Shown here piece by piece: positions 31,200 through 42,929 of a stretch of 64,000 bases of DNA. A program made the position numbers and the translations under genes. The notes under the pieces are model-generated. The model searched no databases. It saw nothing but the letters and a program-made list of their open reading frames with translations, and was not told where the DNA came from. This DNA comes from Trichaptum fuscoviolaceum (Eukaryota; Basidiomycota; Agaricomycetes; Hymenochaetales; Trichaptaceae). The stretch is from assembly GCA_910574455.1 (NCBI GenBank), contig CAJSYZ010000011.1, positions 4,014,941 to 4,078,940 of the forward strand. The letters are read 5' to 3'. How positions within the stretch are numbered: position 1 is the stretch's first letter; every line of letters begins with the position of its first letter.

Positions 31200-32160
31200 A
31201 GGAGCCAAAACTCGGGGTACACTTTGAGATCATATCTCACTGGAGTAACCGCAATCATCATAAGCACTTTTGAAGTTTTCAATGTGAGAGCGCTAGTCTC
31301 CATCTTTCATGTCATCTGCGACGGTCTGTCCGAGTATCCTGTCAGTGCCAGAGTTAAGCATGTAGAAAATCTCCAGAATCCTTCCAAAAATACGCAAAAA
31401 AAAATCTCCAGAGTCAACCATCACGAACAATTTGGCGGTGTGTTGGCAATAGAGGCCAGACAGATTCGGGAGTCGGGGTCGTAGTTGTCCTGTGGTGATT
31501 GGTTGTCCTCCCGCAGACTACCGTCTGTTTTCGATCGTAGCTTCGAGTTCCACGATGGATGCTGTAGTGAAAGATTGCGCTGATAAGTTCTTCTGGGACT
31601 CCAAGCCTCCCGGGGGCCGGGACTTACTGATTCGTTACCAAGGGGCAACAACTTGAAGTCAAACGCATCGCGTCATAATATTGCCAGCCGAAGAATGGCT
31701 TATTTGAGATCTTTCGGACATGAAGGAAGAGTGGGCGGGCAAGTAGAAAAACATCAGTGGTCTTCATCGTATGCTGACACTGTCTTGGGGCGTTGTGAAC
31801 GATGAATGAACACGACGCGACTTGAACTTGCGTGACATCCGCGTCACCGAGTCCCGGCGCTTGTCGTGAGCCGAGATTGCTCAGCATCATTCCTCCCTTT
31901 TTTACCATCTCCTTCTGCCTCTCACTTGCGGGTACATAAATCATAAATGAGCTCCATCTACATTTTATTAAACGAGGATTTCCAAGATAGTGCGCGGGGC
32001 CGATGGAATGGATGAACGCATAAAGGTGCGATCGATGTGTGATACATCTTCTTAAAAGTGCGTACTCGAACTGAACTATATCTTCAAAGGTAGCTTACGA
32101 TGTGTGCACAGTACAGGAAGGACGGCGAAGAGTAGAAACCCCGGACTCGCGTGCTGCTCG
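31200..32160. other. intergenic, no supported gene
   Basis: Short frames only, without recognisable products. Confidence 0.4.
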
Positions 32161-32162
32161 AG

Positions 32163-33190
32163 CTAGACATCACCGGGCGCCGCGCGGTGTCCAGGCGCAT
32201 TGACGATCACGGAACCCGAATCGCCCTCCTGCGCAAAATCCTCAGAATCTCGCTCGAGCGAGAGGATGGGCCAGTGTCTCGATATCTGTATCGACCCATC
32301 GCCCCAGAGTCGCGTACGCGTGAAGGAGAAAACGTTGTTGGCGCGCCCGACGGTGAAGCCAGAGTTAGCACCGCGCTTGCAGACGACCATCAGCACCGCG
32401 CTTGCAGACGACTATCGTGAGGAAGAGCGCCTTGTCGAGAAGGACATGGTTGAGCAGCAACAGGCCGTCAGCGCTCCGCGTGCAGTTCGATGCGTTGACG
32501 TTCGACCGTCGACCTCGATTGCGACCCAGTCCTCGTCGTAACCGCGCGCAACGCTACCGATTGGTTGGACGAGGACAAGGTGGCCCAGGATGCGGTTGTC
32601 CATTCCCGCCCAGCGTGTGGAGACGTCGACGAAGAACGCGTGCAGCTCGTCTATCGCGCCAGCCATGTCCTTCAGCTCCTTCTGTTGCCAACCTTCGTTC
32701 TCCGTCATCCACGCCTTCTCCCTCGCGATGGCGCCAACCTTGGCCTTGATTGCCTCGAGGTACTCGTCGAACGCCGCGTCGCCAAAGAGCACGACGTCGT
32801 GCTTGGACTTGGGCTTGGGCTGGGCCGAATGCGACTGCGGCTGCGGCTCGGCGACACTGAAATGGGGTAGTTTGCAGCGTGGTCGACTGGCGGGAGGATG
32901 ACGTGGCGGGCGGTGACGGGGAGGAGCCGTTCGCCATCCTCGACGAAGAACCCACCCGTGCCGGATAAACGTCGGCCGTGAGCGCAGGCCCATGTAGTTT
33001 CCATAGGATTTCTGCGGCTCGTACTCTGTGAGGCCTTCCAGATCGCTTTTGGTGAGTCTCGGGAGAGGGGGACCAAAGCACACACGTAGTACTGCCCGGT
33101 GTGCTGCGATGCACTCTTCGAGAAATGCGTCATTATTAGGGAGGAGTGGCCCTGCTGCTTACTGGTGTTATGCAAACGGCGGGAGAACAA
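32163..33190 (-). pseudogene. Serine-protease-like gene relic with GDSG motif (P2)
   Basis: The most complete P copy. Blocks in transcription order: AVLRVCFGPPLPRLTKSDLE and YEPQKSYGNYMGLRSRPTF; GTGGFFVEDGERLLPVTARH with VILPP in a shifted frame; HDVVLFGDAAFDEYLEAIKA; AIDELHAFFVDVSTRW and NRILGHLVL; then VVCKRGANSGFTVGRANNVF and EGDSGSVIVN. The GDSGS motif is the usual setting of the catalytic Ser in chymotrypsin-fold proteases, and TARHVILPP may hold the His. Frame changes between blocks exceed what simple introns would explain, and the stretch before VVCKRG is disrupted. I recognise a basidiomycete family of such proteins but no defined function. Confidence 0.55.
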
Positions 33191-33742
33191 AACGCTCTTG
33201 GGAAATCCTAATCTTCTAGTTGATAAGTCTTCCCGGATGTCATACTTACGGTTTATGTCATGACGACTAACGAGTGTGGGCTAGTCGGCTTGCACATGGT
33301 GTCTACATGTCTTTCTTTACCACACTGTAATGGAGTCTAGCAAGCTACTCCCTTCTTCAACACTTTTGGCAAGCTTCGAGCATCCGTCTCTTTGAAAAAC
33401 ATTTGTATTCTTAGCCTCGCTGTCTATTTGTCATTGACATTCAAGTTGTCTTTAGCAATCTCCAACCAGACTTTACCATCTTAGTGATGCTTGACTGTCT
33501 ACCGCAGATGAGAGATTTGATAAGACAAGGCGAGAAAATGAAAAGTTTACCATATAGCATTGAGGTCCACCTTGAAGAAACAAATAGGCCGCGATGCCGG
33601 TTGAACTCTGCCGTAATTGAATCTCCGAACATCTGCAGTAATCGATAACACCTCAACACAATCAGATCTGCGATCGCGAGACCAAACAAGCTCATCCCAT
33701 TTTATATTCAAGCTTAGGCCTAACGGCGATCGTAGTTTTAAT
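33191..33742. other. intergenic, upstream of T2
   Basis: No supported gene. It should contain the T2 promoter; no clear TATA-plus-box arrangement like that of the F genes was seen. Confidence 0.35.
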
Positions 33743-36234
33743 ATGGATCAGATACCGGAGAGCAGTGCGTGTTTGTTTCTCTTTCTCTTGCAGGTTGTTA
33801 TAATTGCTGCGGACTACATAGATAGGGCAGATAGAGAGCTCGCTCCTCCTCAGGACAAGCAATCACTAAGTGACTCTACGACTGAGTTTCACGATGCACC
33901 ATCCACGCTGTCCTTCTACGGTATGTGTTGCACTATGTACTGTACAAAACTCAAACGGAAATTTATATCTTTACCGTGACTTAGACTTCTCACTGCACCG
34001 TACGTATCTAACTATTATGTCTATATCACCTATTGTTTGTGCATCAGATCCGATGTTAAATACGATCTCAACAGGTAGGCTCTTAATTGCAATCATTAAA
34101 GATCATACAGTCAATGTTTTCCGTATCCTATACCACAGTACCTCACGATCCTCCGGAATTTGAAACTCCTCGAGGTCAACCTGATCAGGCTTACCGATCA
34201 GATTATGTATTTCTTACCACGTACGTGGTCAGCTATATTTACCATCCAGCGTTGCTCTGATGTCTTTTGCATTACTATTAGGGCCTGCGATGCATTTAAT
34301 GATAAGGTAAACCTTCAACATAATTTACGGGAATCACAATAATGTGACGAAACGGACTGCTACAGATAATTCAAGCTGAATATGCATTCTGAACAATTGG
34401 ATCTGGAGGTCCTCCAATGGTGGCCTCACGAACTGTGCACAAGATACTGGAGCCCCTGATAGAATTACTAGAACCTTCTAATGAAGATCAAGGAAAATAC
34501 AGGGAACCAGGTATACCGCATGAACACACTATTTTTCATCTGTACTGACACACCCTCTAGGCTTGAACGGCGCAAAACATTATATTGCTAACCAGCAAAT
34601 GAAGTTAAGGGAACTATCAATGGCATTAGAGAGCTTGTCCGATTCCTTCCGTGCCTTGATTGACCTATACTATGATAGAAGGATATTTACAACGATCTCG
34701 GAAATGCAAAACCAGCTTCAGGTATGTCATTGCTATCCGATAATTGTAGGAGCAACAGTAGTTGACGGTACTATACTTCAGCTCATAGACGGGATGTTTC
34801 AGCAGAGCTGTATGTCCTCCTTCTCCAAAAGCGAGTTGCATATTGAGAACGTGGTCCATGGCAGATAATCAGGCGGATTCTCTCTATAGGAAATCGGGGG
34901 TAGTGGAGGTACATGCTCCTGTTATTGCCCCTTCATTGACATGGTTTCTGGAACGAATGAAACCAGTGTTAACTACCTTCCTTGAAACGGGTATGTTTTA
35001 TAATATTGAAATTCAGGCTTTCTGATTTCGATAACAATCTACAATGGTATACCAATGATCTCGGCGGCCCAACAGAATCAGGCATCAACGTATTTAACTA
35101 TGACGACGATTGCTACATTCTTCTCTGGAGTGACAGCTACAACCTTACAATTTACTTTCAATCAGACCGCCACAGTCCTAGACAACATCGTCAATGCACT
35201 CCTCTTCTCATCGCTCATCTTCAGCATTGGGTCTGCGGTGAATAGCCTGCTAGTCATGTCGTGGAAGCGTTCTTTTATGTACGTGGTCCCTTTTCTCGAG
35301 TTGGAGTAACCGCTGATTGGCGGCGAAGACGGCCCCCTGATGATCATCTTGGTATTGTTATGAAGACGTGGTTATTGAAAGGACCCATGATGTCGTTGAT
35401 TTTGGCTGGTTCAATATATTACTTGGGGCTCATTTTGTTTGTCTATTCCTCCACACAGGTAGTAACATAGTGTATGCTGAACATTCGGAGAAGCTGACAT
35501 ATTCTTAGAACATCGTCACAAAGATAGTCGCAACGTTCTTTGCAGCCGCCTATGCCTTGGGTCTCCTGTATCTGTCACTTGTCTTCATCGTCGAGAAATG
35601 GAGGTTTCGACAGACAACTGGTGCAATCGGGAGAGCTCTGACGAGGCATTCTCTTTCCACCCGTGTTATAAGTGGGTTTCGGAGGATATTAGGGGAATTC
35701 GGGTGAGATTTATAGCTAGATTGTGTCATAACTCTTTTCTGAAAGGTGATCCATCTTGTGAAGGGTGACCGTAAGCACAGGTCCACGATCCTCGCCAAAC
35801 GTGGAACAAGCAGGCGTGTGGGGTGCTCTAGATTCAGCACGCCCCGGAGATAGTCCTGTTGAGCTAGAAGTTATACCAGAAATAACTGGTGCGCTAGAGT
35901 CACTACACTATGGCTTGAGATCTCGCGGAGAGGCAACACTGTCGGGAGACAGGACTGACAGTAGGCCCGAGGTCAGTGCTTCTTTCATAGGCAATCTGGC
36001 AAAAAACTTTCTGTATAAACATATACACTTTAGGTCAGCGTTGAAGCAATAATGCCAATGGGCTACTATCTTCAGCCGTATTTAATGAAGCAGAGCAGTC
36101 CGAGACACCCAGAAGACCCAGGCTTGACAAGGATGATTCCGAGTCCGAGACCATCAGTGCACTCGCCTGGTGGGGATTTCTTCGGGCCTTCGCACGGGCC
36201 TTTGCATATACCAAGTCCTTATAACAACGTGTGA
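33743..36234 (+). CDS. T-family multi-pass membrane protein (T2), multi-exon
   Basis: Best full-length candidate on this strand. A short first exon (MDQIPESSA, 33743) parallels MDQKFGNG of T4. Following exons encode a hydrophilic, acidic stretch (PPQDKQSLSDSTTEF), a Pro-rich piece near 34140 and MVASRTVHKILEPLIELLEP from 34417. Next come an amphipathic helical segment (34563-34730) and SLTWFLERMKPVLTTFLETG (34945-34992). Four membrane segments follow: YLTMTTIATFF..., NIVNALLFSSLIFSIGSAVN, GPMMSLILAGSIYYLGLILF and a last helix near 35540-35600. A cytoplasmic-type basic segment precedes a Ser/Pro-rich tail ending PSPYNNV at 36234. Family unknown to me. Exon borders are only partly resolved, and damage in some exons is possible. 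Confidence 0.55.
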
Positions 36235-38110
36235 CGAAACTACAGTGGGTATAGACATATTCAGAGGATTCTCATGAAAGTCATATTATATTTTGCATAT
36301 GCGAAAACTCCAACAACTAAATAACATAATATCAGAGTAAGACCGCGAAACAACAGTAACTAAAGGGTTAGAATGGACGGAAACTAAGAGATCACCATCG
36401 ACCAGTACAGTAACCTATACATAACATGAAATGCAGAGCGAGCTGTCATTCGAACATTTGCAAACTCTGCAGAGACCTAGGCAGCTCGAGCTTAGGGACA
36501 GGATAGCTAATCAGTTGCGTATGCAGCTTTTCCAAGGACGTGCACTGATCCATCAGAGCCTGGAAGCTCTCCGGGAAATAGACCAGCGTGCACGACCCGT
36601 TGTGTCTGACTTTCGACAAAAGCAGCTCGAGGACCTTGAGCTCCGCTAGCACGGGCGACAAAATCGTCAACAGTGCGTCGATGGCGTCTCGGACGCCACC
36701 CGAGCCACACTTCCTGTTGTGCCGGATGCGCAGCTCGTGCAGCGCGTAGCCTTCGCGCGGGGTGAACAGCCAGGCGAGGTGCGGAATGGCGTCTTTTTCA
36801 AGCACGCAGAACCGAAGGTGGAGGCGCTTGAGGGACGCGGGCGGGACGGCTGATTCTGCGACATAGAGAAATTGGGATTCATCCGCGTCGGCCGTGAAGC
36901 TTTCGCCCATGATGGAGAGCGTGTGGAGGCGACGGAGGACGGAGACGACACCGCGAAGTTCGCAGAGTGAGTCGGCTGTCCCACTGGTGTAGATAGATGT
37001 GGAGTACTTGAAGGCTGCGTGGGGCTGGCAAGAAGATGGGTGCGAGACGGAACGCGCCGACATCGCTTATCCCGTTCTCAATGCGAAAGAAAGCACTTTC
37101 AGGTTCGAAAGGTACTCGAACACCCTGCTTAGCACCTCGCGCGGGTTGCCGGGCGCGTTGCTGACAACGGCGCTGACGGCGCTGAGAGGCATGGAATAGG
37201 CGAACTCCTGCACCCATTTGCCGCAGAAGCGGCTGCGCAGGAAACGGAGGAGTTCGTCTGGGGAGTGCACATCTGACCGGCGGCGGAGGGCGCGCCGGGC
37301 TGGCCCCGTCCAGGCGCGATGTACGACGCTCATGGCCTTCAGCGTCTTCCGTTCCTTGGAGCGCAGACGAGCCGGGTGGCATGAATCGGATGGTTGGTCC
37401 CCGAAGACGGGGGCGGGGAAGTCCATGAAGGACTCTTGGAGGCTCATGTCCTCCGAGAGGGAGTCGCAGACAAGGTCGACGACGAGGTGAGGGATTGCGC
37501 CCGTGTGCGTTGGGGAGCTCCCTATAGATAACTTGGTGAGTGGTTGATTCGCTGTTCAACTCTCTGAGTAACTTACGAAGGAAGGCTTGAAGCTTTTGTT
37601 CCGCTACTTGATCTTGGTATTTATGCAAGGAACGGATGACACTTTCACTGGCGACTAGGGAAGCGGCCATGGTTTCTTAGACGAGTGGATGGAAGGTGGA
37701 AGACAGAGTTGTGTTCGTATATGTCATCCTTTATAACCATCAGAATTTGTGGTTCAACCAAACAAAAACCGCAAAAGACCAAACAATGGGGCACGTTTTC
37801 GCATCCCATTGTTAAAACCACAGACTCATATTTAGTCTGATGCATTATTAATTCTTCGAAAGAAAGTGCGTTTGCGGATGCTGAATTGAACACCCATAAG
37901 CCTTCATGTTGTTTCCGAGATTCGAGGGAAGTACGTCGCATTGTCAGGGACTGCAAGCTCGGATCGCTGTACTCCGCGCACCATCAGCGAGCTTCGAGCT
38001 GCCGGAGCATTGGCGTCAGAGCTTAAAGGGCACGGAGAATCAGGTATTCGTCTTCCTATCCCCAGAACACCTTTTCCTTACGCAGCTTGAGCTCGTGGAG
38101 TGAGTGAGTA
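35050..38110 (+). repeat. Direct segmental duplication, copy 2 (T2-F6)
   Basis: Partner of 18750-21000; longer because T2 retains its 3' half. Confidence 0.75.
36446..37670 (-). pseudogene. F-box-like / leucine-rich family gene, broken duplicate of F4 (F6)
   Basis: Nearly identical to F4 (19326-20550), including exon 1 (MAASLVASESVIRSLHKY), the intron and the promoter. A one-base deletion near 37079 (ttctcaatg against ttctccaatg in F4) puts a stop at 37067-37069. A one-base insertion near 36980 (gtcccactgg against gtccactgg) returns to the original frame. The segment between, which should encode the LPAPRGLQVLHIYLHQW region, is lost. The rest is open to QSLQMFE. This is a recent duplicate with two nearby, nearly compensating indels. 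Confidence 0.75.
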
Positions 38111-38600
38111 GTCTTCGCGGGGTGCAAACAACCAGGAAAGGTACGGGGCGCCGGCCTCAGAAATGTAATTGTACTGGCGGAGAGTGTGGACTCATGAACA
38201 ACCAACAACAAACAGGGTGGAGGAGTTGTGCAAGTTTTTGAGGCGCCATCGCCTAGCTTATTCTGGTTCTTCATTCCATTTCGCAACTTGGTTGAACATG
38301 GAACGTCTGGAGTCCGAGAGGGATGTCCTAAAGAGTAGCAGAGAACGGCACCACTCCCACCCCCCTGGCCCAGATTGTCGCGCCGACACACGGCGCACGT
38401 ACGAGAGCCGAGTGTAGGATGTCAAGAACATCTGTTGTAGATTGACGTGTAATGTCTCCGATAGCAAGTATGCCCTATCAGGTAATGAAGCTCCTGCATC
38501 CATGCACCACAAGACGAGCTCCGTAAGAACCTCTCGCGGACTTCTTTACTGCTGATAGATCGGAGTGCAGATTGAGCTGGTCATCTCCACGCATATTAGA
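38050..38600 (-). pseudogene. Degenerate F-box-like piece joined to P3
   Basis: Contains SSKEVRERFLRSSSCGAWMQ-type sequence in broken frames and KTTHSLHELKLRK near 38085. It is a duplicate of the arrangement at 20874-21330. Confidence 0.5.
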
Positions 38601-38639
38601 CAAGGCTTATGGTCAAAAGAAGCTGCTAGGCGCTGATCT

Positions 38640-39161
38640 CGCTCGAGCGAGAGGATGGACGAGTACTTGGATATCTGGACCAGGAGGACATGGTTGAGCA
38701 GTAACAGGCCGTCAGCGCTCTGGTACGGCATTATGTCGAACATCTTGGTCGAGAAAGCATTGGGAAAGTGGGGCGTGTTCGTTGACTTTTGATACGTTGA
38801 CCTCCATTGTAGCCCAATCCTTGTTGTTGGCGCGGACAAGGTAGCCCAGTCCTTGTTGTCCATTCCCATCCAGCGTGTGCAGTTCGTCCATCGCGCAAGC
38901 TATGTCCTCCAGCTCCTTCTGTTTCCAGCCTTCGTACTCTGTCATCCACGCCTTCTCCTCCACAACGCACGGTGACGAGACATCGCTCGTTTTCCTCGAC
39001 GACGGGCCACACCGGGTGTCGCATTGGGTAGCTGCTATCGACAATCGTCGCACCACAGGCTTTCTGTAACTCGTGGTCTGTGTGGCGGAGAGTCTTGGAA
39101 GAAGAGGGCCAAAGCGCGCGCGGATTGCTGTTGAGTGTGCTGCGAGTCTTCCAATTAGCAT
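38640..39161 (-). pseudogene. Serine-protease-like gene relic (P3), partial
   Basis: EKAWMTEYEGWKQKELEDIA followed by CAMDELHTL, and NKDWATMEVNVSKVNE, match the middle of the P family. The FVDVSTRW segment is deleted, and no GDSG motif is present. It lies upstream of the F6 block in the same order as P1 upstream of F4. Confidence 0.5.
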
Positions 39162-39479
39162 CGTGTTACTACTAGTAGTACTAGTATTGGCAGTTTAGAA
39201 CTTGAAACTGGGATTCATTTGCGCAAGAAATTGAACCAAAGTATGGCACGGGGGTAACCTTTCTGATCTTGGGCTGTCTGCCACAGCAGACAGAACGTCG
39301 TATTCGTCGCAGCAAGTAGCCTGGCCAGGTCACGATGCGAGTCTGACAGGATAACACCATTCACCAATGCAGAGATACTTCCAAGGACTTAAGGTACATA
39401 AATTACATAGCACAGCATGATGAACCGTTGCAAAGCTACATTAACAACTTGAATAATATACATTGAGGTTGACTTACAG

Positions 39480-40200
39480 TAATCAGACATATCCTTTGAT
39501 TCTTTTCCTCCGTCCTGGCGGATACCCAGCTCCTTGATGCTGCTCACAGCAATCAATATCAGATAGCGGTTCCTTCAAGTTCGCATCTTCCCCACCTTGT
39601 CAACCGTGAAGCCCTCCAGCTCCTCATGCTCGCCTCACCGCGCCCACCATGCCAACCTGCTCACCCTCCCACTCCTCCCCTGACCCACAGGCTATCCCTT
39701 CCTCATACCCTTCCGTCCACCAAGCCCACCGGCGACGAGCTGCAGGTACCGCATCCGCCGCACTGTGCGCAGCGCCTCCGGCAGCACCGTGATTTGTAAA
39801 ACGGCCCAATGAACGACGCATCGCCTACAAGTAGCCTTATGACCAGGCCAGGCCACTTGATATCTTTGGCTGCTAAGGCAGGCAAGTACAGAAAGAATAG
39901 CCTTATAATGAAAGACTTCGTGTCCGAGTCGCTCTCGCGTGCACTGGCAGTCAGGTGGGATCTGGGCGGCCCCGGGCCTGCCCTAACGTCTTCAAGTCGC
40001 ACCCGACCAAGGCGCAGCAGTCGACCGCAAACGAAACGGTCGATTCTTGTCTATGTCTACCGAAAGGGCTTACATGCTTCCTAAGTTGTCTCAACGCTTT
40101 CCTGCATACATCGCTGATATCGACTATTTTCATCTGACAAGCGTCCGAGATTGCATCGCATTACACCAGAAACAGCACGCTGCGGCTGAACTAACGAAAT
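39480..40200 (-). pseudogene. Importin 3'-end fragment and flank, copy 1
   Basis: Reading the minus strand, sequence near 39480-39560 resembles the end of the importin gene (LLIAVSSVKELGIRQDDW). The 39700-39840 part matches the ESDASFLASLFK-to-RKVRQMRHPEL region with the middle missing. The 40080-40200 part is shared with 53890-54000 and 57900-58010. It is a broken partial copy of the gene at 45697. Confidence 0.55.
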
Positions 40201-40280
40201 ATAGTGCGCATAACGCTGCATCAGCCCATGATTACCTTCCAGATTCGTCTGAAAATTAACCGCTAAGGAGGATCTGATAT

Positions 40281-41500
40281 ATGCTATTAAAAGGTGTTCC
40301 AATAATCACTACGACCCAACAGAATCAAGCATCAGCATATCTGATCATGACGACAATTGCTTCATTCTTCTCCGGAGTTATGGCTACAACCTTACAACTC
40401 ACATTCAATCAAGCTACTGCAGTCATAGACAACATAGTCAATGTGCTGTTGCTCTCATCACTCATTCTTAGCATCTCGTCTGCAGTGAACAGCCTGCTGA
40501 TCATGTTGTGGAAGCGTTCTTTCATGTACGTGGTCCCTTTTATCGGTTTAAGATGAGCACTGATCAACGCCAAAGACAGTCCCTTAACAAACTTCTTGGC
40601 ATTTATATGAGTACATGTTTATCAAAGGGGCCCATGGTCTCATTGATACTGGCTGGTTCCTTGTACTTGTCATGTTTGTCTATTCCTCAAAGCAGGTAGC
40701 AACAGATAGTATTTGTTGGCCTTCTAAGAAGCTCATGATTTTCTAGGTCATTGCCGCTAAGATAGTTGCTACTGTCTTCTCAGCAGTCAGTGTGTCGGGC
40801 TTTCTATATCTTTCATTTGTTTTCATCATGGAGCAATGCAAGTTTCAACAAGCGACCGGTGCAATAGGGAGAGCTCTTACTAGGCACTCACTCTCTGCCC
40901 GTATCATTAATGTCTTTCGGAGTCTTTTCACGGCATTCAGGTATGATCTACAGCCTGTGCTAAGAGTTACACTTTCTTATTCTCATCAATACTCGGCGCA
41001 GCATCACGGACTTAGGCACGGGTCTTCTACCACTGGGCGGCTTGTACCAGTTGCAGTCACGGTCGTCACCGCTAACGCCAATGCTCGAGCCTCAGTTGGC
41101 CACAGTGATTCATGGTGTTTCTCTGTATCTGAGCAGACTCGACAATTGGAGGGTTCCGAGAAGGGATACCCCAGACGCACATCATGTGGAAGCTCCTCAT
41201 CAGAGTCCAAAGATTTCGCAGAGGCTCACACGGCCTCCACAAACTTCACAGTGGTCACTGCGAATGCCACCAGTGCATGAAGTAACACCATACCCAACCT
41301 TGTACATTTGCCGCACACCAATCAGATTGTCATTTCAAATGATATCCTGCTGCAGCATGAGATTAGTTGTGCAACTTGTGTATATATGTGAGCCACAACT
41401 TTACTTAGCACTGATAGAAAACTCAGAACATATTCAAAAACTCCAACAAGTGAACATCATATTATCAGAGCAAGGCTGTCAAACAACGGAAACTCAATGA
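40281..41500 (+). pseudogene. T-family membrane protein, 5'-truncated and frameshifted (T3)
   Basis: Begins at the first membrane exon (GVPIITTTQQNQASAYLIMT), with no upstream exons. A 10-bp deletion near 40660 breaks the third helix (SLILAGSLY then a shifted frame). The fourth helix (LYLSFVFIMEQCKFQQATGA) and the tail (EPQLATVIHGVSLYLSRLDN ... HEVTPYP) are still readable in other frames. The truncation point, just after ccgctaagga, is shared with T5, so the copies derive from an already truncated unit. Convergent with F7. Confidence 0.6.
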
Positions 41501-41563
41501 TATGAAATTGAAGAGATCACCTCCAACACAGTCTCCTATACATGACTTGCAATGCACAGAGAC

Positions 41564-42803
41564 TTATAATTCGAATATATACAAGAATTGAAGCGGACCA
41601 GGCACATTGAGAGGGACAGGACCAATCACATATGCATACAGTACTTCCAAGGACGTGCATCGATCCATCAGAGCCTGAAAGCTCTCCGGGAAGTACAACA
41701 GCGTGCACGACTTGTCGGATTTGACTCTCGACGCGTGAAACTCGAGGACCTTGAGGTCTGCTAGCACTGGGGACAAGATGGGCAAGAGCGCCTCGATGGC
41801 ATCTCGGACGCCGCCGGAGCCACACTCCGTGTTGTGTCGGATCCGGAGCTCATGGAGGGCGTAGTCCTCGCGCGGGGTGAACAGCCAGGCGAGGTGCGGG
41901 ATGGCGTCTTTTTTCAGCGTGCGGAAGCGAAGGAGGAGGCGCTTGAGGGACGCGGGCGGGACAGCCGATTCTGCTGCGCGGAGAGATTGAGAATCATCCG
42001 CGTCGGCCGAGAAGCTGTCGCCCATGATGGAGAGCGTGTGGAGGCGATGGAGGTCGGCGACGACGCCACGGAGCTCGCAGAGTGAGTCGTCTGTCCACTG
42101 GTACAGGTGGAGATGGAGCACCTGAAGGCCGCGCGGGGCTGACGTGAGGAAGGGGGTCAAGCGGAACGGGCCGACGACGTACAGCATGTTGTCTATCGCG
42201 AGCGAGAGCGCTTTCAGGTTCGGAAGCCGTTCGAACACCTTGACCAGCGTGTTGAGCGTGTTGCTGGGCACGTTGCGGACAACGTCTTTGACGGTGTAGT
42301 TCAGCATCGAGTAGAAGAACTCCTGCACCCATTCGCCGCAGAAGCGGCTGTGCAGGAACCGCTCGAGCTCGTCTGCGGCGTGCACGTCTGTCCGGCGCCG
42401 GAGGGCGCGTCTGGCGAACCCGGTCCAAGCGCGGTGCACGAGACTCATGGTCTTCAGCGTCTGCCGTTGGTCGGAGTCCAGTCGGTCTGGGCGGTATGCA
42501 CGGAATGGTGGTTCCCCGAGGACTGTGATCGGGAAGTCCATGTAGGAATCTTGGAGCTTCATGTCCTCCAAAAGCGAGTCACAGACAAGGTCGACGACGA
42601 GGTGAGGAATGGTTCCCGTGTGCGTTGGGGAGCTCCCTACGGATAGCTTGGTGAGTGGTTGATTTGCTGTTCGACTCTTTGAGCGACTTACGAAGGAAGG
42701 CTTGAAGCTTGCGTTCTGCTTGTTTATCTTGGAACTTTTGCAAAATACGGGTGAACTTGTCATTGGAGACCTGGAGTTGGGATGTGAAGTCGCTCATGGA
42801 CAT
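41564..42803 (-). CDS. F-box-like / leucine-rich family protein (F7), two exons
   Basis: Exon 1 is 42803-42692 (MSMSDFTSQLQVSNDKFTRI, QDKQAERKLQAFL). Exon 2 is 42636-41564, joined in phase. It has the F-box-like block (TLKTMSLVHRAWTGFARRAL; SRFCGEWVQEFFYSM) and leucine-rich units: RLPNLKALSLAIDNM, PRGLQVLHLHLYQW, LHRLHTLSIMG, PPASLKRLLLRF, WLFTPREDYALHELRIRH, LADLKVLEFHASRV, CTSLEVLYAYV. It ends FLYIFEL, short like F4 and F8. It is uninterrupted. TATA-like tcatatatacc at about 42862-42872; promoter pair 42884-42917. Its inverted near-copy is F8 (55270-56518). Confidence 0.8.
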
Positions 42804-42883
42804 AATTTCGTAGACGTGGGGGCAGAAGGTGAAAAGACTTTGTGTTCGTATATGTCTTGATTCATATATACCGTCAGATGAGT

Positions 42884-42917
42884 TGTGGTTGAGCCGCTGC
42901 CAAACATTGGAACCACA
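42884..42917 (-). promoter_or_regulatory. Inverted TGTGGTT/AACCACA box of F7
   Basis: Both half-sites exact (42884-42890, 42911-42917), spacing 20. The ATTGTTTGGTC block follows directly upstream on the minus strand. Confidence 0.55.
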
Positions 42918-42929
42918 AACGACCAAACA

